A stretch of DNA of 44,841 nucleotides from Methylococcaceae bacterium (GTDB taxonomy: Bacteria > Pseudomonadota > Gammaproteobacteria > Methylococcales > Methylomonadaceae): NCBI GenBank assembly GCA_900299045.1, contig OMIH01000079.1, forward strand, positions 1 to 44,841, given 5' to 3'. Positions 9,700-20,795 of the stretch are shown one piece after another (the stretch's first letter is position 1; each line of letters opens with the position of its first letter). Below the pieces are notes generated by a model. It ran no database searches and had not been told where the DNA came from. It saw nothing but the letters and a program-made list of their open reading frames with translations. The translations under genes and the position numbers were made by a program.

Positions 9700-11013
9700 T
9701 TAATTTCCATTTGATTCTAAAAACTGCGCATCTAACTCACGTAATCTAGCTAATTTTTCTTTAATTTTAATTTCCAGTCCGCGTTCAACGGGATAGTAAT
9801 ATTGGGTTTTTGCTAGTGCTTCTGGAAAATAATTTTCCCCTGCTGCGTAAGCATCAGGTTCATTGTGCGCATAGCGGTACGCTTTGCCATAATCAAGTTT
9901 TTTCATAAGCGTGGTGGGTGCATTGCGCAAATGTAGCGGCACGTCAAGTGAGCCTGTTTGTTTAACGTGCGCCATGGCTGCGTTGTAAGCTTGATAAACG
10001 GCGTTACTTTTAGGGGCGCTTGCCATATAGATGACCGCTTGCGCAAGCGACAATTCCCCTTCAGGAGAACCTAAACGCACTTGTGCATCCCACGCATTGA
10101 GCGCGAGTTGCAAAGCACGAGGATCTGCATTGCCAATATCTTCTGAGGCAATACGCACAATACGACGCGCTAAATACGCCATGTCGCAACCACCATCAAT
10201 CATACGGCAAAGCCAGTAAAGTGCGCCATCGGTTGAACTCCCCCGAACGGATTTGTGTAGCGCGGAAATTTGATTATGAAATTCTTCACCATGGGAATCA
10301 AAGCGACGCACACCCCCACCAAGAACGCCTTGAGCAATACATTCATCAATGATAGAGGTTGACTGCGCTAAGGCGACTTCAGCGGCAAGTTCGAGTAAAT
10401 TCAGAAGACGCCTTGCATCGCCATCTGCCGCATGGGCAAATTGACGCTTGATGTCCTCAGGCATCTCCAGCATCAAATCACCCAAGCCATTGACAGTATC
10501 TGTAAGCGCATGCGTCAAAATAGCTTCTAATTCAGCGGGCGTGAGCGGATTTAATACATACACCCGCGCTCTTGAAAGCAACGCATTATTGAGCACAAAA
10601 GAGGGATTTTCGGTTGTCGCACCAATAAAATAAATGGTTCCATCTTCAACGTGCGGCAAAAACGCATCTTGCTGCGCTTTATTGAAACGATGCACTTCAT
10701 CGACAAATAAAATAGTCCGTCGTTTTTCAAATTGTTGAATGGTTTTCGCGTGTTCAATTGCTTCGCGGATTTCTTTGACGCCAGCGAGTACCGCTGAAAT
10801 CGCCAAAAATTCCGCATTCGACTGTTTTGCGATTAAACGAGCGAGCGTTGTTTTGCCTGTGCCCGATGCTCCCCAAAAAATCATTGAGTGCAAATTGCCC
10901 GACGTTAATGCACTGTAAAGTGGTTTACCTGCCGATAGAATGTGCGCTTGCCCACTATAATGGGTTAAATCATTTGGTCGCATTCGCTCGGCAAGCGGCT
11001 GAAAAGCGTTCAT
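9700..11013 (-). CDS. rarA: Replication-associated recombination protein A (RarA/MgsA AAA+ ATPase)
   Basis: RarA is a clamp-loader-like AAA+ ATPase that acts at stalled replication forks. Walker A is [12 protein letters not shown] (47-58), Walker B is [11 protein letters not shown], and sensor 1 is GATTENPSF; the C-terminal MgsA domain includes [14 protein letters not shown] and [12 protein letters not shown]. The length of 437 residues is normal. Its ATG overlaps the rmlA stop by four bases, so it is coupled to a nucleotide-sugar gene with no obvious shared function; the run uvrB-permease-rmlA-rarA does place two genome-maintenance genes in one transcript. Confidence 0.95.
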   Translation of the reverse strand: MNAFQPLAERMRPNDLTHYSGQAHILSAGKPLYSALTSGNLHSMIFWGASGTGKTTLARLIAKQSNAEFLAISAVLAGVKEIREAIEHAKTIQQFEKRRTILFVDEVHRFNKAQQDAFLPHVEDGTIYFIGATTENPSFVLNNALLSRARVYVLNPLTPAELEAILTHALTDTVNGLGDLMLEMPEDIKRQFAHAADGDARRLLNLLELAAEVALAQSTSIIDECIAQGVLGGGVRRFDSHGEEFHNQISALHKSVRGSSTDGALYWLCRMIDGGCDMAYLARRIVRIASEDIGNADPRALQLALNAWDAQVRLGSPEGELSLAQAVIYMASAPKSNAVYQAYNAAMAHVKQTGSLDVPLHLRNAPTTLMKKLDYGKAYRYAHNEPDAYAAGENYFPEALAKTQYYYPVERGLEIKIKEKLARLRELDAQFLESNGN

Positions 11014-11900
11014 TTTGCTGTTTTACTCAATTCGAATAAATACGCACCATAAGCCGTTTTTGATAGCGCCGCCGCACTTTTTTGCAAATCCTCTACACTG
11101 AGCCAGCCATTATGGAAGGCAATTTCCTCTAAACACGCCACTTTTAGTCCTTGGCGATGTTCAATGGTTTGCACAAACTGCCCCGCTTCAAGCAAACTGT
11201 CATGCGTACCGGTATCGAGCCAAGCAAAGCCGCGCCCAAAAATTTCAACATTCAATTCTCCCTTATTTAAATAGGTTTGATTTACCTCGGTAATTTCTAA
11301 TTCACCGCGTGCGGAGGGGGTAATATTTTTTGCAATAACGACGACACGATTATCGTAAAAATACAGTCCTGTGACGGCAAAATGCGATTTCGGTTTTGCC
11401 GGTTTTTCTTCAATGGAAATGGCTTTATTATTGTCATCGAACTCGACAACACCAAAACGTTCAGCGTCTTTGACTTGATAACCAAACACCGTTGCGCCTT
11501 GCGTGCGTTCTAACACTTGTTTTAAACTCCCTGAAAACCCTTGTCCAAAGAAAATATTGTCACCGAGAACAAGGCATGTATGGCTATCGCCAATAAATTG
11601 TTCACCAATGAGAAACGCCTGCGCTAACCCTTCTGGTTTGGGTTGCACTGCGTATTGAATGTGAATACCAAAGTCAGTGCCATCACCGAGCAAATGTTGA
11701 AAATTTTGCTGGTCTTCGGGGGTGGTAATAATGAGAATCTCTTGAATACCGGCAAGCATTAATACCGATAAAGGGTAATAAATCATCGGTTTATCATAAA
11801 CCGGTAAAAGCTGTTTTGATACCGCTTTTGTAATCGGGTGCAAGCGTGTGCCTGCACCGCCAGCTAAAATAATGCCTTTCCACGTTATTTTTTTACGCAT
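11010..11900 (-). CDS. rmlA: Glucose-1-phosphate thymidylyltransferase RmlA
   Basis: RmlA makes dTDP-glucose from glucose-1-phosphate and dTTP, the first step to dTDP-L-rhamnose for LPS O-antigen. The nucleotidyltransferase signature [17 protein letters not shown] is followed by [12 protein letters not shown], then [12 protein letters not shown] (metal site) and [21 protein letters not shown] in shorter recognisable pieces. At 296 residues it is full length. The other three rml genes are 11-14 kb away on the opposite strand, so the pathway is split. It lies 7 bp downstream of an AI-2E family permease and overlaps rarA. Confidence 0.96.
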   Translation of the reverse strand: MRKKITWKGIILAGGAGTRLHPITKAVSKQLLPVYDKPMIYYPLSVLMLAGIQEILIITTPEDQQNFQHLLGDGTDFGIHIQYAVQPKPEGLAQAFLIGEQFIGDSHTCLVLGDNIFFGQGFSGSLKQVLERTQGATVFGYQVKDAERFGVVEFDDNNKAISIEEKPAKPKSHFAVTGLYFYDNRVVVIAKNITPSARGELEITEVNQTYLNKGELNVEIFGRGFAWLDTGTHDSLLEAGQFVQTIEHRQGLKVACLEEIAFHNGWLSVEDLQKSAAALSKTAYGAYLFELSKTAK

Positions 11901-11907
11901 TGTTTCC

Positions 11908-12978
11908 TCAATTATTGATTTCAGTATTGCAAATATTGCTGATATTCACCTGCCAGACGGCAAGCAGTAGCGCGAGAATCATGGGGCCTAAAAATAAACC
12001 AATCGCACCAAAAGCGGTTAAGCCACCAAATACGCCAAAAAGCACCACTAAAAAAGGGACGCGACTCGCGCCACAAATGACTAATGGACGAATCACATTA
12101 TCGACCGTGCTCACCACTAAAAATCCCCACGCAAGTAGCCCAATGCCTGCCCAAATATTTTCATGTGCAAGCAATAATAAGCCAGTTGGAATCCAAACTA
12201 AAGTCGCGCCCATAGGAATAAGTGCCATTAAAGCGGTAAACGCACCGAGCAGTAATGGAGCGCTCACGCCAGCGACAGCGTAGCCAATGCCCGCAATAAT
12301 GCCTTGACCCAATGCGGCTAATACTAATCCGTAACACACCGCACGCGCTGTTTGACCAAGTGTTTGCAAATATATGCCTTGCTCATCATTAAAAAAGTAA
12401 CTCATCGCGGTTTGTATTTGATTTAGCCATGTTTTACCATCACGAAAACAGAAAAACACCGTCATTAATACAAAACATAATTCAATTATCAACTGCCCAG
12501 CATGACGCAGTCCTTTACTAAAAATCTGTAAGCTGTATTTTGCCCACGCTACAAGATGCTCATTTAAGGCGACTCGATTAGTTAATAAATAATGAAGTCG
12601 ATTTTCTAAATAATCACCTAAATAGGGGATGTGGCGAATACGGGGGGGTAGTTGAAAAGAATGTGCGCCAAGTGTCGCCATCAGTTGCGTATAAGTATTC
12701 CCTAATTCGTCTTCAAGGACATGAAGTAAGCTATAACATACGCAAATAACGACAGCTGTTAAGGCACCCGTCAATATCGCTGCACTTAATACAGCGTTTC
12801 CATGAAAGTAGGCGACTAATTTTTCATAAAGAGGATACAGGATATACCCAATAATGAACGCCCATAGCAACGTGATGACAAAATATTGTAGTACGCAAAA
12901 ACTTAGCCACGCTAAAAAGAGCAAACCCAAGAGAGGCGCGTATTGTCGAAAACAGTGAGGCGGAGCAGAAAGCGTCAT
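11908..12978 (-). CDS. AI-2E family transporter (PerM/YdiK-like)
   Basis: This 356-residue integral membrane protein has about eight helices: two near the N-terminus ([17 protein letters not shown] and [18 protein letters not shown]), an amphipathic soluble segment in the middle, and a C-terminal bundle with [15 protein letters not shown] and [19 protein letters not shown], both hallmarks of the AI-2E/PerM family. Members export small molecules such as autoinducer-2 or act as Na+/H+ antiporters; which applies here cannot be read from sequence. It sits between uvrB (24 bp upstream) and rmlA (7 bp downstream). Confidence 0.88.
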   Translation of the reverse strand: MTLSAPPHCFRQYAPLLGLLFLAWLSFCVLQYFVITLLWAFIIGYILYPLYEKLVAYFHGNAVLSAAILTGALTAVVICVCYSLLHVLEDELGNTYTQLMATLGAHSFQLPPRIRHIPYLGDYLENRLHYLLTNRVALNEHLVAWAKYSLQIFSKGLRHAGQLIIELCFVLMTVFFCFRDGKTWLNQIQTAMSYFFNDEQGIYLQTLGQTARAVCYGLVLAALGQGIIAGIGYAVAGVSAPLLLGAFTALMALIPMGATLVWIPTGLLLLAHENIWAGIGLLAWGFLVVSTVDNVIRPLVICGASRVPFLVVLFGVFGGLTAFGAIGLFLGPMILALLLAVWQVNISNICNTEINN

Positions 12979-13002
12979 AACATGCCTTTAACGAATATAA
13001 AT

Positions 13003-14922
13003 TTAATGTGCTTTCTTTAATTGCTCAATTCTATCACGCAATTCAATGGCTTTTTCAAAATCAAGTTGCGCCGCACAAACGCGCATTTGAGCATCTAGTT
13101 CAATAAGTTGACGCTCAATATCTATTTTACTTAAATGTTTGGTTCCTTTGATTTTTCCTTTCTGTTCACTCACTGATTTTATAATGGTTTGCGGCGTGAT
13201 GTGATATTTTTCATTATGCAAAATTTGTTGTTCACGACGGTTTTTTGTGAGCGTTATCGCATTTTGCATCGACTTTGTGATGCTGTCCGCATAAAAAATC
13301 ACTTTACCTTCACTGTTTCGCGCTGCTCGACCGATTGTCTGTATTAAACTGCGTTCATCACGCAGAAACCCTTCTTTATCTGCATCTAATATCGCCACTA
13401 AACTGACTTCAGGCAAATCCAATCCTTCACGCAGTAAATTGATGCCAATTAAAATATCGTATTCTCCCACACGCAATTGCCGAATCAATTCAATACGCTC
13501 TAAATTATCCACGTCGCTGTGAATATAACGCACTTTAAGCATTTCTTTTGCCAGAAAATTGGTTAAATCTTCCGCCATTCGCTTAGTTAACGTGGTAATT
13601 AACACGCGCGTATTTTTTTCAATCGCCAATTTAGCCTGCTCGATTAAATGCGTCATTTGACCCGTGATTGGATGCACCATAATTTCAGGGTCAAGCAGTC
13701 CCGTTGGGCGCGTAATTAACTCGACAACATGGCGACTTTGCTCAATTTCATAATCGGCGGGCGTGGCAGATACAAAAAGCGTCGTGCCCATTTTACGTTC
13801 AAATTCATCAAATTTTAGCGGTCGATTATCAAACGCGCTAGGCAAACGAAAGCCATAATCAACTAGATTTTTTTTACGCGCAAAGTCACCATTAAACATG
13901 GCGCGTGATTGGGGCAGAGTTTGATGGCTTTCGTCTATGATTAAAAAATAATCTTCACCAAAATAATCCATGAGCGTATAAGGCGGCTCACCTGCCTGTC
14001 TATCTTCAAAATTGCGACTGTAATTTTCAATGCCCGAACAATACCCAATTTCAGCAATCATTTCTAAATCGTATTCAATGCGTTGTTTTAAGCGCTGTGC
14101 TTCAAGTGGGGGAAGTGTTGGAAGATGCGCTTCTAATTCTTCTCGAATTGAGGTGAGGGCACGTTGTTTTTTGTCTTCGGGAATGACATATTGCTTGGCT
14201 GGATACAGCACCGTTTCATCTATTTTGGTAATTAAATCACCGGTGAGCGAATCCATTTCTTTCACTGACGCAATGCAATTATCGTCAAGTGTGACGCGTA
14301 AAATATTATTTTCATACGCAGGAATAATATCAATCACGTCACCACGCACACGAAATTTGCCCGGTCCAAGCGCATTGTCGTTGCGCTCATATTGAATAGA
14401 AAGTAACGCTTTGAGCAAATTGGCGCGTTTTAGCGTTGCTCCTGTTTTAAGTGGCACAGCCATTGAACAAAAATCATTTGGATTACCTAAACTATAAATA
14501 CAGCTAATACTTGCGACAATAATCGTATCGTTGCGACTCACTAAACTCGATACCGCATGAAGACGCATTTTTTCGATAGCGACGTTTACACTAGAATCTT
14601 TTTCAATATAGGTATCGGTGGTGGGTAAATACGATTCCGGTTGATAATAATCGTAAAAAGACACGAAATATTCCACCCGATTTTGCGGAAATAATTCTTT
14701 TAACTCTGTAAATAATTGTGCGGCAAGCGTTTTATTGTGAGCAATGATAAGGGTAGGCTTTTGCAGTGCAACAATCATATTTGCCATAACAAATGTTTTA
14801 CCGCTGCCTGTAATGCCAAGTAACGTTTGTTTTTTGGCAGTCTGAAAATGGGTTGTTAACGCCTCAATAGCTTCTTGTTGGCTAACCGAAGGCGAATAGG
14901 GCGCATTAAGTGTAAAATACAT
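13003..14922 (-). CDS. uvrB: Excinuclease ABC subunit B
   Basis: UvrB is the DNA-binding helicase-like subunit that verifies damage handed over by UvrA and recruits UvrC. Visible parts are Walker A GITGSGKTF (36-44), the beta-hairpin region EYFVSFYDYYQPESYLP, helicase motif IIDESH, SATPADYE, LREGLDLPEVSLVAILDADK, QTIGRAARN, and a C-terminal UVR domain ending DFEKAIELRDRIEQL, which binds UvrC. At 639 residues it is a little shorter than the 673-residue E. coli protein. It is divergent from uvrA with a 97-bp gap. The N-terminus and the linker before the UVR domain are the least conserved parts. Confidence 0.96.
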   Translation of the reverse strand: MYFTLNAPYSPSVSQQEAIEALTTHFQTAKKQTLLGITGSGKTFVMANMIVALQKPTLIIAHNKTLAAQLFTELKELFPQNRVEYFVSFYDYYQPESYLPTTDTYIEKDSSVNVAIEKMRLHAVSSLVSRNDTIIVASISCIYSLGNPNDFCSMAVPLKTGATLKRANLLKALLSIQYERNDNALGPGKFRVRGDVIDIIPAYENNILRVTLDDNCIASVKEMDSLTGDLITKIDETVLYPAKQYVIPEDKKQRALTSIREELEAHLPTLPPLEAQRLKQRIEYDLEMIAEIGYCSGIENYSRNFEDRQAGEPPYTLMDYFGEDYFLIIDESHQTLPQSRAMFNGDFARKKNLVDYGFRLPSAFDNRPLKFDEFERKMGTTLFVSATPADYEIEQSRHVVELITRPTGLLDPEIMVHPITGQMTHLIEQAKLAIEKNTRVLITTLTKRMAEDLTNFLAKEMLKVRYIHSDVDNLERIELIRQLRVGEYDILIGINLLREGLDLPEVSLVAILDADKEGFLRDERSLIQTIGRAARNSEGKVIFYADSITKSMQNAITLTKNRREQQILHNEKYHITPQTIIKSVSEQKGKIKGTKHLSKIDIERQLIELDAQMRVCAAQLDFEKAIELRDRIEQLKKAH

Positions 14923-15019
14923 AGCTGTTAATTTTTGATAAAACGTTGCACAATCGTATTAAAACGACTGGTTATTTTTTTCTTTGACTTCATTTATTTC
15001 CCTTCAGGCTGATTGAATT
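14923..15019. promoter_or_regulatory. Divergent uvrB/uvrA promoter region
   Basis: This 97-bp AT-rich gap must drive uvrB leftward and uvrA rightward. I looked for an SOS box (CTG-N10-CAG) and found none at correct spacing, so LexA control is not evident. No strong ribosome-binding site precedes either start. Confidence 0.45.
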
Positions 15020-17875
15020 ATGAAAGACAGTATCATTGTTAAAGGCGCACGCGAACATAATTTAAAAAATATTGATGTTGACTTTCCCCGCAATAAATTA
15101 ATTGTCATTACGGGACTTTCTGGCTCAGGAAAATCCACACTTGCCTTTGATACGCTCTACGCAGAAGGTCAACGACGTTATGTTGAAAGTTTATCTGCGT
15201 ATGCACGGCAATTTTTAGGGTTAATGGATAAGCCCGATGTCGATAGTATCGAGGGATTGTCGCCGGCTATTAGTATTGAACAAAAAACCACCAGCAAAAA
15301 TCCACGCTCAACCGTCGGTACTGTGACGGAAATTTACGATTATTTGCGTTTATTATTTGCGCGAATTGGCGTTCATCATTGCCCAAAATGTCATAGCGAA
15401 GTGAAACCGCAAAGTGCTGAAAATATTACACGCTTAATTATGGCGCAACAAGGCGAAACATTGATTTTTCTCGCACCTATGATTAACGGTCAAAAAGGAA
15501 CGCATGAGCAAGTGATTGATGAATTACGCAAACAAGGATTTAGTAAAATTCGTGTTGATCAAACCATTTATGATGCCGATACTATTAAAGACGAATTAAC
15601 ACTTGAGCGTTACGAAAAACACTGGATTGAAGCAGTTGTTGACACGGTGACTATTGATGAAGATGAGCGTTCACGTATCAATGATGCGGTAGAGCAAGCG
15701 CTATCACTGGGCAAAGAGCGCATGATTGTGATTGATAAAAATGCGTCGAGTGAAAAGAAAAAAGAATTGCAACGGGCAGCGAGTGAAACCATTTACAGTA
15801 CCTTTGGCGCGTGCGTGAAACACCCTAAATTGGTGTTTGAAAGTTTAGAGCCGCGTATGTTCTCGTTTAATAGTCCCTTTGGCGCGTGTAGCGAATGTCA
15901 TGGTTTAGGTGAAATTACGCAACTATCGGTGGATTTACTCATTCCCGATAAAACTAAATCCATCATGGAAGGAGGGCTTGCCATTTACAATAAAATGGAC
16001 TTAGCGTGGCGAGCACAACAAATTAGCGTAGTAGGACGCGAATTTGGCTTTGATGTATGGACACCGTTAGGTGAATTTAGTCCAACGCAGTTAAATGCGC
16101 TACTTTACGGCACGATTGAGCCATTAGCAGGAAAATGGTCAACTGGTGAATCAATGAAACTTGATGACGGTTACGAAGGCATCATTCCACAAACGTTACG
16201 GCTTTATAAACAAACGGAAAGTGAATGGCGTAAAAAAGAAATTGAAAAATATATGCAATACAAACCCTGTTTGAGTTGCGCGGGAAAACGTCTTCAACCT
16301 GTGGTGCTTGCTGTTCAAATTGATGATAAAAGTATTATTGATGTCACCGATATGAGCATTGAAAATGCCGCCAAATTTTTTTTAGCGCTGCCAGAGAAGT
16401 TAACTAGCAAAGAGTTGGTTATTGCAAAACAGGTGCTAAAAGAAATTAACGAGCGTTTAGGTTTTTTAAATAATGTCGGTCTTGGATATTTAACACTTTC
16501 GCGCAGCGCAAAAACGCTGTCAGGCGGTGAAGCGCAGCGTATTCGACTCGCCACGCAAATTGGTAGCAATTTAATGGGCGTGCTCTATATTTTAGATGAG
16601 CCAAGTATTGGTTTGCATCAGCGCGATAATGTGAAATTGATTGAAACGCTGCATCGTTTGCGTGATTTAGGGAATACGCTCATTGTTGTCGAACATGATG
16701 AAGATACCATTCTTGCCGCTGATTATGTAATTGATATCGGTTCTGGTGCGGGAATTTATGGTGGTCATGTCACGGCAAAAGGGACGCCAGCAGACATCAT
16801 GGCAAACCCCAACAGTTTAACGGGGCGATATTTAAATGGCGAACTTCGCATTGTCGTACCTGAAAAACGACGCGTTGCAGTCGACTTCATTGAGGTAGTG
16901 GGCGCAAAAGAAAATAATTTAAAAAACATTAACGTGAAATTGCCACTAGGCGTTTTATGCGGCATTACGGGCGTTTCGGGGTCGGGAAAAAGTACGTTAA
17001 TCAATCAAACCGTAATGCCTTATTTACGTCAAACGTTTGGTGAACAAATTGACAGCAAAATAGGTGAGTTTGAATCCATTACATTGCCAGATTGTATCAA
17101 TAACGTGATTATTATCAATCAAGATCCCATCGGTAAAACCCCACGCAGTAATCCCGCGACGTATACGAAATTATTTGATGAAATTCGTGATTTATTTGCT
17201 CAAACGCAAGAAGCTAAAATGCGTGGTTACGAAAAAGGGCGATTTTCGTTTAATGTCAAAGGCGGACGTTGTGAAACCTGCCAAGGCGATGGCTTGCTGA
17301 AAATTGAGATGAATTTTTTGCCCGATGTGTATGTCGAATGCAGTGATTGCCATGGAAAACGCTATAATAAAGAAACATTGAGTGTATTTTATAAAGGCAA
17401 AAATATTGCTGAGGTACTCAATATGGAAGTCGAAGAAGCGGCTGTTTTTTTCCAAGCGATTCCATCTATCAACAAAAAACTGCAAACACTGCTTGCCGTC
17501 GGTCTTGGCTACATTAAACTCGGACAAAGCTCAACCACGATTTCAGGCGGAGAAAGTCAACGCATTAAAATTACAAAAGAACTCAGTAAAAGCAAGCGTG
17601 GGCATATTGTTTATATGCTTGATGAGCCGACAACGGGGTTACATTTTGATGATACGAAACGCTTAATTGGTGTTCTCAATAATTTGGTGGATAAAGGGCA
17701 TTCGGTTTTTGTCATTGAACATAATTTAGATGTCATCAAAAGTTGTGATTATCTGATTGATTTAGGCTATGAAGGCGGGAGTGGTGGCGGTGAAATTATT
17801 GCACAAGGCACACCCGAAGACGTTGCAAACATAGCGCATTCGTATACGGGCGAGTTTTTGAAACGATTGCTTTGA
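15020..17875 (+). CDS. uvrA: Excinuclease ABC subunit A
   Basis: UvrA is the dimeric ABC-type ATPase that finds bulky DNA lesions and loads UvrB. The 951-residue protein has the first Walker [10 protein letters not shown] (32-40), the long [13 protein letters not shown] loop, zinc-finger cysteine pairs (CPKC, CSEC, CLSC, and the CETC...CSDC module), both ABC signatures (LSGGEAQR and ISGGESQR), a second Walker [10 protein letters not shown] and two Walker B segments ([24 protein letters not shown]). It leads a run of eight tightly spaced genes; uvrC begins 6 bp after its stop. Confidence 0.97.
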   Translation: MKDSIIVKGAREHNLKNIDVDFPRNKLIVITGLSGSGKSTLAFDTLYAEGQRRYVESLSAYARQFLGLMDKPDVDSIEGLSPAISIEQKTTSKNPRSTVGTVTEIYDYLRLLFARIGVHHCPKCHSEVKPQSAENITRLIMAQQGETLIFLAPMINGQKGTHEQVIDELRKQGFSKIRVDQTIYDADTIKDELTLERYEKHWIEAVVDTVTIDEDERSRINDAVEQALSLGKERMIVIDKNASSEKKKELQRAASETIYSTFGACVKHPKLVFESLEPRMFSFNSPFGACSECHGLGEITQLSVDLLIPDKTKSIMEGGLAIYNKMDLAWRAQQISVVGREFGFDVWTPLGEFSPTQLNALLYGTIEPLAGKWSTGESMKLDDGYEGIIPQTLRLYKQTESEWRKKEIEKYMQYKPCLSCAGKRLQPVVLAVQIDDKSIIDVTDMSIENAAKFFLALPEKLTSKELVIAKQVLKEINERLGFLNNVGLGYLTLSRSAKTLSGGEAQRIRLATQIGSNLMGVLYILDEPSIGLHQRDNVKLIETLHRLRDLGNTLIVVEHDEDTILAADYVIDIGSGAGIYGGHVTAKGTPADIMANPNSLTGRYLNGELRIVVPEKRRVAVDFIEVVGAKENNLKNINVKLPLGVLCGITGVSGSGKSTLINQTVMPYLRQTFGEQIDSKIGEFESITLPDCINNVIIINQDPIGKTPRSNPATYTKLFDEIRDLFAQTQEAKMRGYEKGRFSFNVKGGRCETCQGDGLLKIEMNFLPDVYVECSDCHGKRYNKETLSVFYKGKNIAEVLNMEVEEAAVFFQAIPSINKKLQTLLAVGLGYIKLGQSSTTISGGESQRIKITKELSKSKRGHIVYMLDEPTTGLHFDDTKRLIGVLNNLVDKGHSVFVIEHNLDVIKSCDYLIDLGYEGGSGGGEIIAQGTPEDVANIAHSYTGEFLKRLL

Positions 17876-17881
17876 TTTTCT

Positions 17882-19486
17882 ATGATTTTAATTAACGCAA
17901 TCCGCGATTTTAAATCGGCAGACGTGCCAAGTAAAACGGGCGTGTATTTATATAAAAATGCCGAAGGCGATGTGCTGTATTGTGGAAAAGCGAAGAATTT
18001 ACGCGCTCGCGTGAAAAGTTATTTTTCAAGTCAGCATTTGTTACCGATTAAAACACGTCGCCTTGTCGTGCAGATTCGCCAAATTGATTGGATTATTGTT
18101 GATAATGAAGTTGAAGCCTTATTGCTTGAAAATCGTTTAATTAAACAGTATCAACCCAAGTACAATATCGCGCTCAAAGATGCGAAAACCTTTGCATATA
18201 TTGCGTTAAGCAAAGAGGCATTTCCGCGCATTTTTACGACACGCAAACCCACCGCTAAAATGGAGGTTTTTGGCGCGTACACCGATGGGCATTTGCGTAC
18301 TGAATTGCAGAAAATGGTGATTCAAATTTTTAAATTACGCGATTGCAAAACGCTACCGAAAAAAGCGTGTTTAAATTTTCATATTCACCGCTGCACAGCG
18401 CCGTGTATTGGCAATGTCAGCGAACTTGAGTATGCAAAACAAGTAGCGCAAGCCAAACACTTGTTAAGTGGAAATTTAAAAGACATAGTGCCATTTTTAA
18501 CAAGTGAAATGGAGCGTGCGGCAAATGAGCAACAGTTTGAGCGGGCGCTTGAAATTCGCAATCAACTCACTCGATTGCAACATCTTGAGCAAAAACAAAT
18601 TATTGATGCGCAAAACACGCAAAACCAAGATGTCATAGCATTTGAGCGCCAAGGCGAGAAAATGCACATTGTGCGGTTTGGAATAAAACGTGGTGTACTG
18701 TCGAGTAAGCAAAATTTTTGTGTCGATTATGAATCGCGGATAAAACAAGCATTTGTAATGGCGTTTTACCAGACGAATACGTTGCCGCATGAAATTATTG
18801 TCAATCAACCTATTTGGGACGATGAAGCAGAAAAAGAAAGTTTGGAAACGGTGCTAACGCAGTTGCGCGGTGGAAAAGTCGTCTTAACATTGCCGTTGCG
18901 TGGAAATAAATTAGCACTGGTCAAATTGGCGGAAAAAAATAGTGAAAGCAATATTGAACACGACAGCGCACTTTTTGATTTGCAACAAGCCTTAAAATTA
19001 GACAAGTTGCCGCGTGTGATTGAGTGTTTTGATATTTCCAATTTGGGCAATGAGCATATCGTATCGGGCATGACGCAATTTATCGATATGAAAGCCAATA
19101 AAAACGGTTTTCGTCATTTTGAAATCAAAACAGTGGCACATGCAGATGATTTTGCGAGTATGCGAGAAGTAGTGACGCGTCGTTATACGCGACTTCTTGA
19201 AGAACAAAAGGCATTACCGGATTTGATTGTAATTGATGGGGGACTTGGGCAAGTGAACGCGGCATTTCATGCGCTCAATACGTTAAACTTAACCATTCCG
19301 CTTATTGGACTGGCAAAAAAACAAGAAGAAATTTACTTTCCATTGAAATCATACCCCCTTATTTTTAACCCAAATACGCGTATGATGCTGCTATTGCGTC
19401 GTATTCGAGATGCGACGCATGATTTTTCTGTGGGCTACAATCGGAAAAAACGTGCAATGAAATTACGAGATGAATTTGAAAAATAA
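17882..19486 (+). CDS. uvrC: Excinuclease ABC subunit C lacking the C-terminal HhH domain
   Basis: UvrC makes both incisions beside a lesion. The N-terminal GIY-YIG nuclease is present (GVYLYKNAEGDVLYCGKAKNLRARV in its usual place, E within VDNEVEALLLENRLIK), then a cysteine-bearing middle (CLNFHIHRCTAPC), a UVR domain (QFERALEIRNQL) and the RNase H-like nuclease with aspartates in ECFDISN and VIDGGLGQ and the histidine in RDATHDF. The protein stops about 20 residues later at 534 residues; E. coli UvrC is 610 and ends with two helix-hairpin-helix motifs that are absent here. The stop lies 17 bp inside the next gene. Confidence 0.95.
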   Translation: MILINAIRDFKSADVPSKTGVYLYKNAEGDVLYCGKAKNLRARVKSYFSSQHLLPIKTRRLVVQIRQIDWIIVDNEVEALLLENRLIKQYQPKYNIALKDAKTFAYIALSKEAFPRIFTTRKPTAKMEVFGAYTDGHLRTELQKMVIQIFKLRDCKTLPKKACLNFHIHRCTAPCIGNVSELEYAKQVAQAKHLLSGNLKDIVPFLTSEMERAANEQQFERALEIRNQLTRLQHLEQKQIIDAQNTQNQDVIAFERQGEKMHIVRFGIKRGVLSSKQNFCVDYESRIKQAFVMAFYQTNTLPHEIIVNQPIWDDEAEKESLETVLTQLRGGKVVLTLPLRGNKLALVKLAEKNSESNIEHDSALFDLQQALKLDKLPRVIECFDISNLGNEHIVSGMTQFIDMKANKNGFRHFEIKTVAHADDFASMREVVTRRYTRLLEEQKALPDLIVIDGGLGQVNAAFHALNTLNLTIPLIGLAKKQEEIYFPLKSYPLIFNPNTRMMLLLRRIRDATHDFSVGYNRKKRAMKLRDEFEK

Positions 19487-20765
19487 TCCCCCTAAAAGCT
19501 GGCACAACGCATTTGCGGTTTATATAAAGCCGCGTGTATTAAGTATGATTACGCTAGGATTTTCCGCTGGACTGCCGTATCTGCTGGTTTTTTCAACCCT
19601 TTCTGCGTGGCTACGCGATGAAGGTGTTGAGCGATCTGTGATTGGTTTCTTTAGTTGGGTGAGTGTGACCTATTCGGTCAAAATTCTTTGGTCGCCTGTT
19701 GTAGATAAAGTACGTTTACCTGTTTTGACAACGTATTTAGGGCAGCGACGCAGTTGGATGCTGTTGGCGCAATTAGGTATTATGTGCGGTTTAATTGGCA
19801 TGGCAAGCACCGATTCACACACCCAGCTAACGCGCATTGCGGTGTGTGCCATGCTGGTGGCGTTTTGCTCTGCCACGCAAGACGTGAGCATCGACGCATT
19901 TCGTATTGAATCCACGCAACTCGATTACCAAGGCGCGATGGCGGCGATGTATGTCCTTGGCTATCGATTAGCATTGCTTGTCGCTGGGGCGGGGTCGTTT
20001 TACATTGCGGAGTTTTATAACTGGCATATTGCTTATTATGTGATGGCGTCACTTATGAGTTTAGGGGTTATCACAACGCTTTGCTTATCAGCGCCTCCTG
20101 TTGAACAATCCGCCACTGCCATAATGAAAGCGTCGTTTTTAATGCAAGTGCGTAATGCGGTGATTCATCCTTTTACGGATTTTTTTTCGCGTCAAGGACG
20201 TTTAGCGTGGCTGATTTTATTGTTAATTGCAATTTACAAAATGAGCGATGTTACCATGGGCGTGATGGCAAATCCGTTTTATTTGGATTTAGGATTTAAC
20301 AAAAAAGATATTGCAGAAATTGGCAAAGTTTTCGGTTTTTTCATGACGATTGTGGGGGCGGCGCTTGGTGGCGTTTTTGTGGCGCGTTATGGCGTCATGC
20401 GTCCCTTATTTTTTGGTGCGATTGCCACGGCAAGCACCAATTTACTGTTTGCATTCATGGCAAGTGCTCCGCCAACGTTGACAATACTTGCCTCTGTCAT
20501 TAGCGCTGATAATTTAAGTGGTGGTTTTGCAACAGCTGTTTTTATTGCTTATTTATCAGGATTGACAAGTAGTGGACACACTGCCACGCAATATGCGCTC
20601 TTTAGTTCATTGATGACTTTTCCTGCGCAATTATTAGGTGGTTTTTCGGGATTAATTGTAGATCGTTTTGGATATATTGATTTTTTTGTCTATGCGTCAT
20701 TGATTGGATTGCCAGCCGTTTTTTTAGTAGCGTGGCTTTGGCGTTATGAAAAACGCTCTATATAA
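19470..20765 (+). CDS. ampG: AmpG-family muropeptide MFS permease
   Basis: AmpG imports anhydromuropeptides from the periplasm for peptidoglycan recycling. The 431-residue protein has the typical opening LGFSAGLPYLLVFSTLSAW, then VTYSVKILWSPVVDKV, the LGQRRSWML loop and QDVSIDAFRIE, followed by a second six-helix half with FMTIVGAALGGVFV and GHTATQYALFSSL. About 12 membrane helices are visible. The ATG at 19470 lies inside the 3' end of uvrC (17-bp overlap). The substrate is inferred from family membership; the neighbouring LPS export genes fit an envelope theme. Confidence 0.9.
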   Translation: MNLKNNPPKSWHNAFAVYIKPRVLSMITLGFSAGLPYLLVFSTLSAWLRDEGVERSVIGFFSWVSVTYSVKILWSPVVDKVRLPVLTTYLGQRRSWMLLAQLGIMCGLIGMASTDSHTQLTRIAVCAMLVAFCSATQDVSIDAFRIESTQLDYQGAMAAMYVLGYRLALLVAGAGSFYIAEFYNWHIAYYVMASLMSLGVITTLCLSAPPVEQSATAIMKASFLMQVRNAVIHPFTDFFSRQGRLAWLILLLIAIYKMSDVTMGVMANPFYLDLGFNKKDIAEIGKVFGFFMTIVGAALGGVFVARYGVMRPLFFGAIATASTNLLFAFMASAPPTLTILASVISADNLSGGFATAVFIAYLSGLTSSGHTATQYALFSSLMTFPAQLLGGFSGLIVDRFGYIDFFVYASLIGLPAVFLVAWLWRYEKRSI

Positions 20766-20795
20766 TGCGTCACTTTTTTAGGGGAGTAAGTTTTT

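Noticed and set aside
14923-15019. LexA/SOS box between uvrB and uvrA
   Set aside because: No CTG-N10-CAG palindrome at correct spacing is present.
19487-19700. A frameshifted HhH domain continuing uvrC
   Set aside because: The downstream sequence is a good ampG opening, and no HhH-like GVGPKRR pattern appears in any frame.
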